A DNA stretch of 64,000 nucleotides from Protaetiibacter sp. SSC-01 (GCF_014483895.1 NZ_CP059987.1:1054001-1118000); one strand, 5' to 3'. Shown: positions 16,461 to 25,459, numbered from the stretch's first letter. Translations and numbers: made by a program. The notes: generated by a model not told the origin, from the letters alone.

Positions 16461-16494
16461 AGCTGACGATCGAGCGGCCCGTCGATCGACAGCT
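16461..16494. terminator. Hairpin at the convergent 3' ends of the small membrane gene and the DHFR-like gene
   Basis: AGCTGACGATCGA and TCGATCGACAGCT pair over 13 positions with one mismatch around an 8-base GC loop. The right arm overlaps the stop codon of the gene on the minus strand. Confidence 0.65.
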
Positions 16495-17053
16495 AACCGC
16501 GCAGCGCGTAGCGAAGATAGACGCCACCGCCCGCGAAGCGGCGCTCGTCGAGCAGCTCGAGCTCGCGACGGATGCCGTGGTCGAGGTACGGTGTGCCGCC
16601 GCCGAGCAGCACGGGCATCACGATGAGGTGCACCTCGTCGAGCACCCCCGCGCGCGCCGCCTCGGATGCGAGGATGCCGCCCCCGATGAGCACGGGCGCC
16701 TCCGCCTCCGCCTTCCACCGCTGCACCTCGGCGACGTCGAACGTGCTGCGCAGCTCGGCACGCCGCATCGGCGTCTCGGTCATCGTCGTCGAGTAGACGA
16801 CCTTGTCGACGCGGTTCCAGTAGCGACCCCACTCGAGCATCGGCCCCTCGAGCTCGGACTCGTCGACGTCGTCCCAGTAGAGCATGACGTCGTGGTTGCG
16901 GCGCCCGTAGAGGTGCAGCGTGCTGTCGGCGAAGAGCCGGTCGACGAACCAGTGGATGTCGTCGTCGGGCGTGCTCCAGTCGAAGCGGCCGTCGGCATCC
17001 TCGCGGTAGTTGTCGAGCGACACGGTCGAGAAGTAGATGAGCGGCGCTGCCAT
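16493..17053 (-). CDS. Dihydrofolate-reductase-fold (RibD C-terminal) family protein
   Basis: 186 residues. It has the DHFR/RibD_C pattern: an N-terminal strand LIYFSTVSLDNYREDADG, a mid-domain LYGRRNHDVMLYW, and PVLIGGGILASEAARAGVLDE (about 118-138), the NADPH-binding GGG segment. It is an uncharacterised reductase of the YyaP/YwjB group; substrate unknown. The leaderless -10 box at 17060-17065 supports this start. Confidence 0.85.
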   Translation of the reverse strand: MAAPLIYFSTVSLDNYREDADGRFDWSTPDDDIHWFVDRLFADSTLHLYGRRNHDVMLYWDDVDESELEGPMLEWGRYWNRVDKVVYSTTMTETPMRRAELRSTFDVAEVQRWKAEAEAPVLIGGGILASEAARAGVLDEVHLIVMPVLLGGGTPYLDHGIRRELELLDERRFAGGGVYLRYALRG

Positions 17054-17059
17054 GTGGAC

Positions 17060-17065
17060 AGCGTA
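17060..17065 (-). promoter_or_regulatory. Leaderless -10 box of the DHFR-like gene
   Basis: TACGCT on the minus strand ends six bases before the ATG at 17053; there is no ribosome site. Confidence 0.55.
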
Positions 17066-17074
17066 TACATCATG

Positions 17075-19189
17075 TCAGGCGGCGAGAACCCCGACCCAGA
17101 GGCCGTCGCGGGCCCGCGTCATCGCGACGTAGAGCTCGCGCAGCTCGAGCTCGAGGCGTTCGCGCTCGGAGTCGGCGAGCCGACCGGGTGGCATCCCGTC
17201 GATGAGCGCGAGGGGAGTGCGGGCGACGATCACGAACTTGAACTCGAGCCCCTTCGCGCGCTTGATCGTGCCGACCTTCACTGCCTGTGTCGGACGGCCG
17301 TCGTAATTCTCGAGGTCGACGGCCGGGATGCCGGCGGCCCTGAACGCCGTCAGCAGATCGGTGACGTGGTAGCGGTACATCGCGAGCACTCCGATGTCGC
17401 CGAGGGCGACACTCGGATCCTCGAGCAGCGAGCGCACATGGTCGACCACGGAGACATCGTGGCGCTGCTTCGACGAGAAGCGCACGACCTTCGGTTTCGC
17501 GCCGCGCCGCAGGAACTCGGCCGCATCCGCCGTGCCGCGTGCGCCGCTCTCGATGTCGACGAACGAGTTCTCGCGCACGATGCTCGACGCGAACTGCGCG
17601 ATCTCGAGCGTGTTGCGGTAGTTGCGGTCCATGACGACGCCGCGTCCCGCGATCGAGATGCCGAGCTCGGAGAGGGTGTAGCCGCCGGGGTAGATCGACT
17701 GCTGCCCGTCGCCGATGAGGTTGAACGCGTCGGGGCCGTCTCCGACGAGCAGGTGCAGCATCCGGATCATGGCGCACGACAGGTCCTGAGCCTCGTCGAT
17801 GACGACCGCGCTGTACTCCTCGAGCGGCGTGTGCCGAAGCGAGGCCTCGGCGGCGAGGATGAGATCCTCGAAGTCCCAGACGTCGATACGCCGCAGCTCG
17901 GCGGCGTAGTGCTCGTAGAGCGTCCACACGGCGGCGCGTTGGGCGACGCCGAGAGCGCGCTGGCGCCCGACACGCGCGCAGTTCTCGTACTCGGCGAGGC
18001 TTGAGAGGCCACGACCCTTGATGACGCTCGCGATCTCCTCGCGCCAGTACCGCTCGTCGGGATCGATCGCGGCGACGGCGCTGCCGTGTGCCCGCCAGAT
18101 GCGCTCCCACGCCGCCTTCGCCTTCCTCCCGTCGAGGGTGTACCGCACGTCGCGCGACTTGAGGATCCGCCCGGCGAGCGCGTGGATCCCCTCGAAGTCG
18201 ACGCGATCGGCCACCTCGGGGGCGAGCCGCTCGAACAGGGCACCCAGCACATCCGGGAGCGTGCGCACGTACGTCGTCACGAGCACCTTGCCGGGCCGCG
18301 TGCGCGCGATGTGCGCGGCGCGGTGCAGGCCCACGACGGTCTTGCCCGTGCCCGCGGCACCCCGGATGCGGCAGGGGCCGTTGAAGGTGCGTCGCACGAC
18401 CTTCGCCTGCTCGGGGTGCAGGAACGCCATCCACGACTCGATCGGCTCGCGCGACAGGCCCTCGAAGGCGGCCGCGTTGATCTCGGCGACCGTGAGGAGC
18501 TCGACCGGCTCGTCACGTGCGGGCGCGGGTGGAGCCGTGACGATAACGGAGGGAGCCCCCGCGCCGGCCGTGTAGGGCGGGAAATGGGTCATGACGGTCA
18601 CGAGCACGCGTTCGACGTCTACCTGCGACAGCCGTCGACCGCGCGACAGGATGCGCTCCACGACGGCGCCCTCCGACATGAGCTCGACCCCCATGACGCC
18701 GGCGCGGATGTCGCGGCGGTTGGTGAAGACGGCGAGCGTGTGCACCTCGGTCGGCGCGAGTCCGATCTCGGCGAGCAGCTGCTCGGTCGTGACGCCGAGG
18801 TCGGCGAGACCCGCGAAACGGTCGGTCACGTCGTCGTCACCCTGGTAGACCCGGTGCTCGGGTCCGTGCTTCTCGATGCGGACGTCCTTCCACGTCTTCG
18901 CGTCGACGATGAACACGCCCGAGGGGCCGACGACGACGAAGTCGACCTGTGCACGGGTGCTGCCCGGCCAACGACGGTCGGGAAGCACGTGGAAGCCCTG
19001 CGACTGCAACGGAGCGAGAGTCTGCTCGAGGCGGTGCTCGCTCGCCGCGGCGGCCTCGAACTTGAACGCCATCTGCTCGTAGACGTGAGCCTGACGGCGC
19101 ATCTCATCCGCGATCGCGCGGGCGTTCCTCGCCTCGCGCGCGGCGGAGTCCCCTCCCGACACGCGTTCCCCCTGCTGTTGTGCTCCCAT
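17075..19189 (-). CDS. NERD nuclease-like domain fused to a UvrD-type helicase
   Basis: 704 residues. After a helical N-terminus the NERD domain (about 50-190) shows QVDFVVVGPSGVFIVDAKTW, with Asp83 and the D96-A-K98 catalytic-type motif. The superfamily 1 helicase follows: Walker A GAAGTGKT (277-284), DEAQ at 465-468, GTIKRAKGLEFKFVIV and LRELYVAMTRAR near the end. The fusion is seen in bacteria as a putative DNA processing or repair enzyme and appears in some mobile or defence neighbourhoods. Codon use here is native and no partner is adjacent, so a housekeeping repair role is at least as likely. Confidence 0.9.
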   Translation of the reverse strand: MGAQQQGERVSGGDSAAREARNARAIADEMRRQAHVYEQMAFKFEAAAASEHRLEQTLAPLQSQGFHVLPDRRWPGSTRAQVDFVVVGPSGVFIVDAKTWKDVRIEKHGPEHRVYQGDDDVTDRFAGLADLGVTTEQLLAEIGLAPTEVHTLAVFTNRRDIRAGVMGVELMSEGAVVERILSRGRRLSQVDVERVLVTVMTHFPPYTAGAGAPSVIVTAPPAPARDEPVELLTVAEINAAAFEGLSREPIESWMAFLHPEQAKVVRRTFNGPCRIRGAAGTGKTVVGLHRAAHIARTRPGKVLVTTYVRTLPDVLGALFERLAPEVADRVDFEGIHALAGRILKSRDVRYTLDGRKAKAAWERIWRAHGSAVAAIDPDERYWREEIASVIKGRGLSSLAEYENCARVGRQRALGVAQRAAVWTLYEHYAAELRRIDVWDFEDLILAAEASLRHTPLEEYSAVVIDEAQDLSCAMIRMLHLLVGDGPDAFNLIGDGQQSIYPGGYTLSELGISIAGRGVVMDRNYRNTLEIAQFASSIVRENSFVDIESGARGTADAAEFLRRGAKPKVVRFSSKQRHDVSVVDHVRSLLEDPSVALGDIGVLAMYRYHVTDLLTAFRAAGIPAVDLENYDGRPTQAVKVGTIKRAKGLEFKFVIVARTPLALIDGMPPGRLADSERERLELELRELYVAMTRARDGLWVGVLAA

Positions 19190-19334
19190 CCTGCGCTCAT
19201 CGGCCAGTCGGGGGCAGCGCCCGTTCTGGGGTCATCCGGGGCGCCGACGTCGGAACTACAGGCCGGATCCGCCGATTCCACGGCTGCCGGGCAGCCGGCA
19301 GGCCCGCCGAGCCTGTCAGCGCCGCGCCGAAGTC
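19190..19334. other. Intergenic, nothing recognised
   Basis: 145 bp between two minus-strand genes; it contains a short GCTGCCGGGCAGCCGGCAGGC inverted stretch, but no convincing promoter or RNA. Confidence 0.4.
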
Positions 19335-19991
19335 CTACGCCGCGTCGCCCCGGCGCACGCGGAACCCGGCCGCGAGGTTCGCGCGCAGCTCGTCGGCGTT
19401 CTGCCGGATCACGTAGGCGGGGCGGTCGCGCTCGAGCCGCCACGACTCGTCGAGCCCGCCCGCCGAGACGGTGTCGAAGCCGAGTTCGTCGTACAGGTGC
19501 GTGACGAACTCGATCGCCTCGGGGAAGTCGGATGCCGTGCCGAGCGCGCGACGATCGGGGGTCCCGGCGGGGGAGCCGGTCGTCGTGATGTCGTTCGCGC
19601 CGATGTGATTGAAGGCCTTGACGACCTTCGATCGCGGCAGGTGCCCCTGCAGGAGCCCCGACACGGTCGCCTCTCCGCGGTCGAGCTCGGGGATGTGGCC
19701 GTCGCGCTCCCAGTAGTAGTTGTTCGTGTCGAGCACGATCTTGCCCGCGAGCGGCTCGACCGGCACGTCATGGTAGGCGCGCAACGGGACGGTCACGATC
19801 GCGACCTCCGCCGCGTCCGCGGCCTCCACGGCGGTCGCCGCCCGGGCGCGCGGGCCGAGCTCCGCCACGAGGTCGGCGAGCGTCTCCGGCCCGCGGGAGT
19901 TGGCGATCACCACGTCGTGGCCTCGGGAGGTGAGAGCCCGAGCGAGCTGCGATCCGATGTTGCCCGCTCCGATGATGCCGAACGTCGTCAT
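19335..19991 (-). CDS. NADPH-dependent F420 reductase-like (NpdG-family) protein
   Basis: 218 residues. Rossmann start TTFGIIGAGNIGSQLARALT with GxGxxG at 8-13 and NSRGPETL at 31-38, the NADPH-phosphate-binding NSR motif of F420:NADP reductases and YrpG-like proteins. KVVKAFNHIGANDI (about 123-136) is the conserved catalytic-region block. It may interconvert NADP and F420 or another deazaflavin or act as an imine/ketone reductase; the substrate cannot be told. Confidence 0.85.
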   Translation of the reverse strand: MTTFGIIGAGNIGSQLARALTSRGHDVVIANSRGPETLADLVAELGPRARAATAVEAADAAEVAIVTVPLRAYHDVPVEPLAGKIVLDTNNYYWERDGHIPELDRGEATVSGLLQGHLPRSKVVKAFNHIGANDITTTGSPAGTPDRRALGTASDFPEAIEFVTHLYDELGFDTVSAGGLDESWRLERDRPAYVIRQNADELRANLAAGFRVRRGDAA

Positions 19992-20035
19992 GCGGGCTGC
20001 AACGAGGCCGCGCGGCCCCGCATTCCCCGCACGGC

Positions 20036-20455
20036 TCAGGCGGGCCAGACCCCGATGATGACCGCCATGATGAGCACCGTCACGAGCTCGTGCGCGCAGT
20101 TGAGGAGCGTGAGCCCCGCGGGCCGCCGGTCGAACTGGTCGTGCGTGATGAAGCGCGCCGCGGTGAACCCGGCCCACAGGATCACGGCCGTGAGCACCGC
20201 GTTCCAGAGGAAGCTGCCGCCGTAGAACTCGTACGAGATGTAGGCCGCCCCCGCGAGCACCCAGGCGGTCACGAAGCTCACGAGCACCGTCACGATCATG
20301 GGCCGCAGGAAGGGTGCGCCGCTGTCGGGGTCGATGCCCGACTGCTTCATCCAGTAGTTGCCGAACACCTTCGGCGTGTACCAGACGGCCCCGACCACCA
20401 TGCTCGACAGGGTGGCCAGCAGCACCGCGATGTAGTTGATCTCCGGAACGGTCAT
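20036..20455 (-). CDS. DUF1761 membrane protein
   Basis: 139 residues with four transmembrane helices. The opening INYIAVLLATLSSMVVGAVW, then YTPKVFGNYWMK, is diagnostic of DUF1761. The second half has AGFTAARFITHDQFDRRPAG and a final helix. A strong ribosome site (GAAGGAGA) precedes the ATG. Function is not known. Confidence 0.85.
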   Translation of the reverse strand: MTVPEINYIAVLLATLSSMVVGAVWYTPKVFGNYWMKQSGIDPDSGAPFLRPMIVTVLVSFVTAWVLAGAAYISYEFYGGSFLWNAVLTAVILWAGFTAARFITHDQFDRRPAGLTLLNCAHELVTVLIMAVIIGVWPA

Positions 20456-20580
20456 CGCTCGTCTCCTTCGACGGACCCCGGGCGGGATCGGATGCCGCCG
20501 ATGCTAGACCCGTCGGCCCACGACGCGACGCACCACGCTGCCGACCTGCCACCTCGCTCGGATCGGCCCTCGCGGATGTC

Positions 20581-21387
20581 GTGAGCCGGTGCGAGAGTGT
20601 GCGGGTGTCCTCCCCGCTGCTCGACGAGCACGACCGCGTGCGCGCGGCGCTGCTGCAGGGGACCCGCGACGCGGGCCTCCTCATCGCGGCGTACATCCCG
20701 TTCGGGGTGGCGATGGGTGCGGCGCTCGCGACGACGGGCGTCGAGCCCTGGCTCATCATCACGTCGTCGGTCGTGATCTTCGCGGGCGCCGCGCAGCTCG
20801 CGGGCATCGAGCTCCTCGGCGCGGGGGCGAGCATCGCTCTCGTCGTGCTGACGATCACGGTCATCAACGCGCGCCACCTGCTCTACAGCGCGTCGCTCGA
20901 GCCGCACCTCGCGCCGTGGCCACGCGGGCTCCGCATGCTCGGCGCGTTCCTGCTCGCCGACCCCATCTACGCGCTCGTCATCGCGCGCTTCGAGCGCCCG
21001 GGCGGCGCCGGCGCGAGGCGCGAGCAGTACGGGTACGTGTTCTCCGCGGGGCTCACGTGCCTCGTCGGCTGGACGACGCTCACGGCGGTCGGTGTGCTCG
21101 TGGGCGGCCTCATCCCCGACGACATCCCGCTCGAGCTCGCCGTGCCGCTCACCTTCCTGCTGCTGCTCCTGCCGCTCGTGAAGGACTCCGCGGGCGCGGT
21201 CGCGGCGATCGTGGGTGGGGCCGCGGCGCTCCTCGCGAGCGCCCTGCCGCTCGGCCTCTCGACCCTCGTCGGCGCTTCCGCGGGCCTCCTCGCGGGAGGC
21301 ATCGTGCTGCGCCTCACGGGGAGCGGCGATGCGGACGCCCCCGGCAGCGACGCCCCCGAGGCGGATGCGGGGCCCCGCCATGCTTGA
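20581..21387 (+). CDS. azlC: AzlC-family branched-chain amino acid exporter, large subunit
   Basis: 268 residues from GTG. It shows the AzlC pattern: DAGLLIAAYIPFGVAMGAAL (about 31-50), VVIFAGAAQLAGIELL (about 65-80) and NARHLLYSASLEPHL (about 98-112), then several more helices. With AzlD it exports valine, leucine or isoleucine (BrnFE type) or related compounds across the membrane. A GTG 24 bases later is an alternative start. It overlaps azlD by 8 bases. Confidence 0.9.
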   Translation: MSRCESVRVSSPLLDEHDRVRAALLQGTRDAGLLIAAYIPFGVAMGAALATTGVEPWLIITSSVVIFAGAAQLAGIELLGAGASIALVVLTITVINARHLLYSASLEPHLAPWPRGLRMLGAFLLADPIYALVIARFERPGGAGARREQYGYVFSAGLTCLVGWTTLTAVGVLVGGLIPDDIPLELAVPLTFLLLLLPLVKDSAGAVAAIVGGAAALLASALPLGLSTLVGASAGLLAGGIVLRLTGSGDADAPGSDAPEADAGPRHA

Positions 21388-21709
21388 CGCCCTCGCGATC
21401 CTGCTCGGCGCGGTCACGACCTACCTCACGCGCGCCCTCTTCCTCGTGTCGAAGAAGCTCCGCCCACCGCGCGCGATCGCGCGCTACCTGCCGCTCGTCG
21501 GCCCCGCGGTGCTCGGCGCGATCGCCATCCCGGGGCTCATCGCGCCGGGAGGCGAGCTGTCGTTCGCGGCGACCGCGCCATCCGTCGTCGCGGCGCTCGC
21601 GGCGTGGGGCGCGTGGCGACTCGCGCGCAAGCAGATGATCGTGGGCCTGCTCGTGGGTCTCGCCGTGTGGTGGACGCTGTACTGGGCGGTCGCCCAGCTC
21701 GGCTGGTGA
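21380..21709 (+). CDS. azlD: AzlD-family branched-chain amino acid exporter, small subunit
   Basis: 109 residues, beginning inside the azlC 3' end. ILLGAVTTYLTRALFLV and YLPLVGPAVLGAIAIPGLIA match the AzlD small membrane partner, with about four helices in all. The start/stop overlap implies coupled translation in 1:1 ratio. A strong hairpin (21679-21720) covers its stop codon. Confidence 0.92.
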   Translation: MLDALAILLGAVTTYLTRALFLVSKKLRPPRAIARYLPLVGPAVLGAIAIPGLIAPGGELSFAATAPSVVAALAAWGAWRLARKQMIVGLLVGLAVWWTLYWAVAQLGW

Positions 21710-21720
21710 CCGCCCAGTAC
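21679..21720. terminator. Terminator overlapping the azlD stop
   Basis: GTACTGGGCGGTC (21679-21691) and GACCGCCCAGTAC (21708-21720) are perfect 13-bp arms around a 16-base loop. The 3' arm begins at the azlD stop codon. It probably serves both azlCD and the convergent PfpI-like gene. Confidence 0.7.
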
Positions 21721-21754
21721 GGCGTCTGATCAGGGGATCCCGCGAAGCGAGCCG

Positions 21755-22303
21755 TCAGGCCTTCTGCTCGGCGTGCTTGCCCTCGGCGATCTCCTCGACG
21801 ACCTTCTCGCAGAAGGCGGGCAGGTCGTCGGGGTTGCGGCTCGAGACGAGCCCCGCATCGACGACGACCTCCTGGTCGACCCAGTTGGCGCCCGCGTTCT
21901 TCAGGTCGGTCTTGAGCGACGGGTAGCTCGTGATCGTGCGGCCGTCGACGACGCTCGCCTCGATGAGCACCCACGAGCCGTGGCAGATGACCCCCACGGG
22001 CTTGTGCTGCTCGAAGAACGCCTTCGAGAACTCGACGGCGTCGGCGTCCATACGCAGGTGGTCGGCGTTAACGACGCCACCCGGCAGCACGAGCGCGTCG
22101 AACTGGTCGGCGACCACGTCGGCCACCTGCCGGTCGACCGTCTGCGTGTGGCCCTTCTCGCCCGTCACCTCGCCCGACTTGGGGGCCACGAGCACCGCCT
22201 CGGCTCCGTGCTCCGTCACGGCCTTCCAGGGCTCCGTGAGCTCCGAGTCCTCGAAGCCGTCGGTCAGCAGGAAGGCCACCGTCTTTCCGGTCAGATGCGA
22301 CAT
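21755..22303 (-). CDS. DJ-1/PfpI-family protein (class I glutamine amidotransferase-like)
   Basis: 182 residues. The nucleophile elbow GVICHGSW has Cys107-His108, with conserved Glu18 in DGFEDSEL and LVLPGGVVNADHLR. This is the YhbO/PfpI group, variously described as peptidases, deglycases or general-stress chaperones. A strong RBS (AAAGGAGGAG) precedes the ATG. It is single and convergent with azlD. Confidence 0.92.
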   Translation of the reverse strand: MSHLTGKTVAFLLTDGFEDSELTEPWKAVTEHGAEAVLVAPKSGEVTGEKGHTQTVDRQVADVVADQFDALVLPGGVVNADHLRMDADAVEFSKAFFEQHKPVGVICHGSWVLIEASVVDGRTITSYPSLKTDLKNAGANWVDQEVVVDAGLVSSRNPDDLPAFCEKVVEEIAEGKHAEQKA

Positions 22304-22389
22304 GTTGCTCCTCTTTCCTTCATCGGTTCTTCCACGCTAGGGAGCCGACGGGGGAGCGTCACGGGGCTTGCCGCCCGGATGCCGGTGCG

Positions 22390-23268
22390 CTACTCGGGGT
22401 CGAGTCGCCTCCGGCGCTCCTCGGCTCGCGCGAGCACGTCACCCGCCTTCTCGAGCTCGCGCTCAAGGCGTGGCCCTTCGCGCCCGATCGCCCGCAGCTC
22501 GGCCTCCGCATCGTCGAGGCGGCGCTTCGCCGCGGCGAGCTCCGCCTCGAGTCGACGCACCTCGTCGGCCTGTTGGTCGCGGTCGGCGCGGGCCCCGTCG
22601 ACGCGTTCGTCATGCTCGCGCCGGGCGGCTTCCGCCTCCGCGTGCCGCGCCCGCGCCGCCTCGAGCACCTCGTCGGCCTCCGCGCGCGCCCGCGCGAGCT
22701 CGGCATCCGGATCCTTCACGACCCGCAGCCGGGGGCGCGGCGGCACCGAGGGGGCGTCCGCGTCGAGCGCGACCGCGCCCTCGAGGTCGACGGCGTCGAA
22801 CCCGGCGGGCTCGAGCGCCCGCACGAGCAGCCCCGAGCGCACGGCGGCCGCGGCATCCGCGTCGCCCATCGCCGCCTGCAGCGTCTCGGCGACATCGTCG
22901 AGCACCGCACGGGTCGCGTTCACGCCGTGCTCCTCCGCGATCGCCGCCGCGACCTCGGATGCGTCGCGCAGCGCCGCGCGCCGCTCGTCGGTGAGCCGCG
23001 TAAGTGCCTCGCGATCCGCGTTCTCGAGCGCGGCGCGCAGCTCGTCGCCGAGCGCCACGAGCTCCTCGAGCAGCTGGGAGTCCTCGGCGGCGAGCATCGT
23101 CACGAGCCACGCGGCGGGGGAGGCGCGCTTCAGGGCGCCGATCGCGTCGGAGAGCGCCCGATCGGATGCGCGCAGCTCGGCCCGGCGTGTGTTGCGGGCC
23201 GCGACGAACTCCGCGGGCGGGAGCCGGTAGAGCTCGCGCGCCTCGTCGGCCAGCGTCCGCGCCGCCAT
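22390..23268 (-). CDS. Alanine/arginine-rich coiled-coil protein
   Basis: 292 residues. The first 90 are helical with a conserved-looking TLADEARELYRLPPAEFVAAR start. A coiled coil from about 195 to 285 (heptad-like ELARARAEADEVLEAARARH and EVRRLEAELAAAKRRLDDAE) makes up the C-terminus. No signal peptide or membrane helix. It lies three bases downstream of the NYN-LOTUS gene on the same strand, so the two are co-expressed and may act together. Family not recognised. Confidence 0.75.
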   Translation of the reverse strand: MAARTLADEARELYRLPPAEFVAARNTRRAELRASDRALSDAIGALKRASPAAWLVTMLAAEDSQLLEELVALGDELRAALENADREALTRLTDERRAALRDASEVAAAIAEEHGVNATRAVLDDVAETLQAAMGDADAAAAVRSGLLVRALEPAGFDAVDLEGAVALDADAPSVPPRPRLRVVKDPDAELARARAEADEVLEAARARHAEAEAARREHDERVDGARADRDQQADEVRRLEAELAAAKRRLDDAEAELRAIGREGPRLERELEKAGDVLARAEERRRRLDPE

Positions 23269-23271
23269 CGG

Positions 23272-24180
23272 CTACTTCTGCTTCGGCGCCCGCAGCCGGA
23301 GGAACCGCTGTTGGCCCTCCTCACGCAACTCGACCTGCCCGGAGCGCGACTTCACGAACTCGGTGAAGCTGTCGAAGCCGAGGCTCTTCTCGGCGAACTG
23401 CGAGTTGAGGCGCTTCATCTGCGTCTTGACGGCCCCCGCGGGGCTCCAGCCGTCCGCGTCCTTCGCCACCAGCGCGAGCGCCTTGATGAGCAGCTTCGAG
23501 GCACCCGGGCCGCCGATCGCCTGCCCGGCCGCGCCCGTCTGCGCGGGCGCGGGGGTGGCATCCGGCTTCTGCGCTCCCTCGTCGGCCTCGGCGACCTCGC
23601 GCTCGTCGGCGGCGCGCGTGGCGCGCTCCTCCTCCTGCGCGACGTCGTCGTAGTACTCGAACTCGTCGCACGCAGAGATGAGCGCGCGGCTCGTGCCGCC
23701 CGCGACGCCGATGCCGACGACGACGCGGCCGAGACGGCGGCAGCGCTGCGCGAGCGCGATGTAGTCGGAGTCGCCCGCGACGATCACGACGTGGGTGATG
23801 TCGGGCAGCCGGAAGAGGTCCTCGAGCACATCGACCGAGAGGCGGATGTCGGCGCCGTTCTTGGTGCCGGATGCCGGGAAGAGCTGGGTCAGGTCGATCG
23901 CGCGCTCGACGAGCTGCTCCTTGTAGCGGGCGTTCGCGGCGACCGACCAGTCGGCGTAGGCGCGCGTGACGGCGACCGTGCCGAAGGAGGAGGCGTAGTC
24001 GAGGATGGCGCTCACGTCGACGCGGGCCTCGTCGAGCTTCTCGACGACGGCGGGTCCGGCCTTCCACGCGTTCGTCTTGCGCCACGAGCCGTCGCCGTGC
24101 AGCTGGTCGAAGCGGGAGATGACGATGTTGTCGAAGTCGATGTAGACGGCGACGCGGTCGGTGTCCGTGAGATCGGGCAT
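23272..24180 (-). CDS. NYN-domain ribonuclease with C-terminal OST-HTH/LOTUS domain
   Basis: 302 residues. The NYN/PIN-like domain (about 8-165) keeps acidic residues in VAVYIDFDNIV (Asp15, Asp17), NGADIRLSVDVLE (Asp111) and VAGDSDYIAL (Asp137, Asp139), expected to bind metal and cut RNA. A charged linker (about 170-220) leads to an OST-HTH/LOTUS winged helix (about 225-300; KLLIKALALVAKDADGWSPA to a final strand) that in other proteins binds RNA G-quadruplexes or helicases. RBS GGAGG precedes the ATG. In an operon with the coiled-coil gene downstream. Likely RNA quality control; target unknown. Confidence 0.9.
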   Translation of the reverse strand: MPDLTDTDRVAVYIDFDNIVISRFDQLHGDGSWRKTNAWKAGPAVVEKLDEARVDVSAILDYASSFGTVAVTRAYADWSVAANARYKEQLVERAIDLTQLFPASGTKNGADIRLSVDVLEDLFRLPDITHVVIVAGDSDYIALAQRCRRLGRVVVGIGVAGGTSRALISACDEFEYYDDVAQEEERATRAADEREVAEADEGAQKPDATPAPAQTGAAGQAIGGPGASKLLIKALALVAKDADGWSPAGAVKTQMKRLNSQFAEKSLGFDSFTEFVKSRSGQVELREEGQQRFLRLRAPKQK

Positions 24181-24230
24181 CCGGGCCTCCTTCGGTTCGC
24201 TCCCGACCCTACCGCCGGGCTCCGCGCGGC

Positions 24231-25355
24231 TCAGGGGGTTGCGGAGAGGAAGATGAACGCCGCGAAGAGCACGAGATGCACGACGCCCTGGAGGCGCGTG
24301 GCGCGCCCGGGCACGATCGTGAGGGTCGCGACGGCGACCGTGAGCAGGAACTCGACGATCTGCACGGGCCCGAGCCCGAGGGTGAGCGGCGTCGGCAGCC
24401 AGATGGAGGCGACGGCGATCGCGGGGATCGTGAGACCGATGGATGCCATGGCCGAGCCGATGCCGAGATTGAGCGAGGTCTGCAGGCGGTTGCGCGCGGC
24501 TGCTTTCGTCGCGGCGAGGCCCTCGGGCAGCAGCACGACGAGCGCGACGACGACGCCGACGAAGGTGTCGGGGATGCCGGCCGACTCGACGATGCCCTCG
24601 ATGGCGGGAGACATCCCTTTCGCGAGGCCGACGACCGCGACGAGCGAGGCGAGCAGGAGCGCGAGGCTGATCCAGGTCTGACGGTTGCTCGGCGGATCCG
24701 AGTGGCTGTCTTCGTCGATGATCTTCCCCGACTTGCTGACCGGCAGGAAGAAGTCGCGGTGGCGTCCCGTCTGCAGGAGGATGAACGCGCCCCACAGCAC
24801 GATCGCCGCGACGGCGACGAATGCGAGCTGCAGGGGGGTGAACTGGGCACCGGGCTCGGAGACGGTGAACGAGGGCACGACGAGCGTGAGCGTCGTGAGG
24901 GTCACGACGACGGCGAGCGCCCCTCCCGCGCCCTCCGGATTGAAGCGCGGGGTGTTGTGCCGCAGCGAGCCGACGAGGATCGAGAGGCCGACGATGCCGT
25001 TAAGCGTGATCATGACGGCCGCGAACGCGGTGTCGCGTGCGAGGGTCGAGGCGTCCTCCGACGACTTGCCGAGCATGAGCGTGATGATGAGCGCGACCTC
25101 GATGACGGTCACCGCGACGGCGAGCACGAGGGAGCCGTACGGCTCGCCGACACGCGCCGCGATGACCTCCGCGTGGTGAACGGCCGCGAGCACGACGCCG
25201 ACCAGCACGGCGCCCACGACGACGTAGCCGATGGTCGGCAGCTCGCGCTCCCAGCTGCCCGCGAGGGCGGCGAGACCGAGCAAGGGGACGACCCACACCC
25301 AGGAGCGGCCGATGCGGCTGATGGTCGAGGTCGGGGTTGTCGAGGCGTCGGCCAT
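24231..25355 (-). CDS. Calcium/proton antiporter, ChaA/CaCA family
   Basis: 374 residues, about eleven helices in two inverted halves. The alpha-1 repeat EPYGSLVLAVAVTVIEVALI and alpha-2 repeat LLPEGLAATKAAARNRLQTS carry the conserved acidic residues of Ca2+/H+ exchangers, separated by an acidic cytosolic loop (KIIDEDSHSDPPSN). It exports Ca2+ (and in ChaA Na+ or K+) in exchange for protons, giving alkaline or calcium tolerance. RBS GGGAGA. Single gene. Confidence 0.9.
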   Translation of the reverse strand: MADASTTPTSTISRIGRSWVWVVPLLGLAALAGSWERELPTIGYVVVGAVLVGVVLAAVHHAEVIAARVGEPYGSLVLAVAVTVIEVALIITLMLGKSSEDASTLARDTAFAAVMITLNGIVGLSILVGSLRHNTPRFNPEGAGGALAVVVTLTTLTLVVPSFTVSEPGAQFTPLQLAFVAVAAIVLWGAFILLQTGRHRDFFLPVSKSGKIIDEDSHSDPPSNRQTWISLALLLASLVAVVGLAKGMSPAIEGIVESAGIPDTFVGVVVALVVLLPEGLAATKAAARNRLQTSLNLGIGSAMASIGLTIPAIAVASIWLPTPLTLGLGPVQIVEFLLTVAVATLTIVPGRATRLQGVVHLVLFAAFIFLSATP

Positions 25356-25453
25356 TCACTCATTCTCCCAGAGGCATGCTGAACGTCGCGCGCGCTTGAC
25401 GCGAACGGTCACGCGTGCACCGCGTCGGGTGCGGTGGGGCGCGCGGCGGGCGG

Positions 25454-25459
25454 TAAGGT
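25454..25459 (+). promoter_or_regulatory. Leaderless -10 box of the 60-residue membrane protein
   Basis: TAAGGT ends seven bases before the ATG at 25467. The same letters could be read as a weak ribosome site, so the assignment is less certain than others. Confidence 0.4.
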
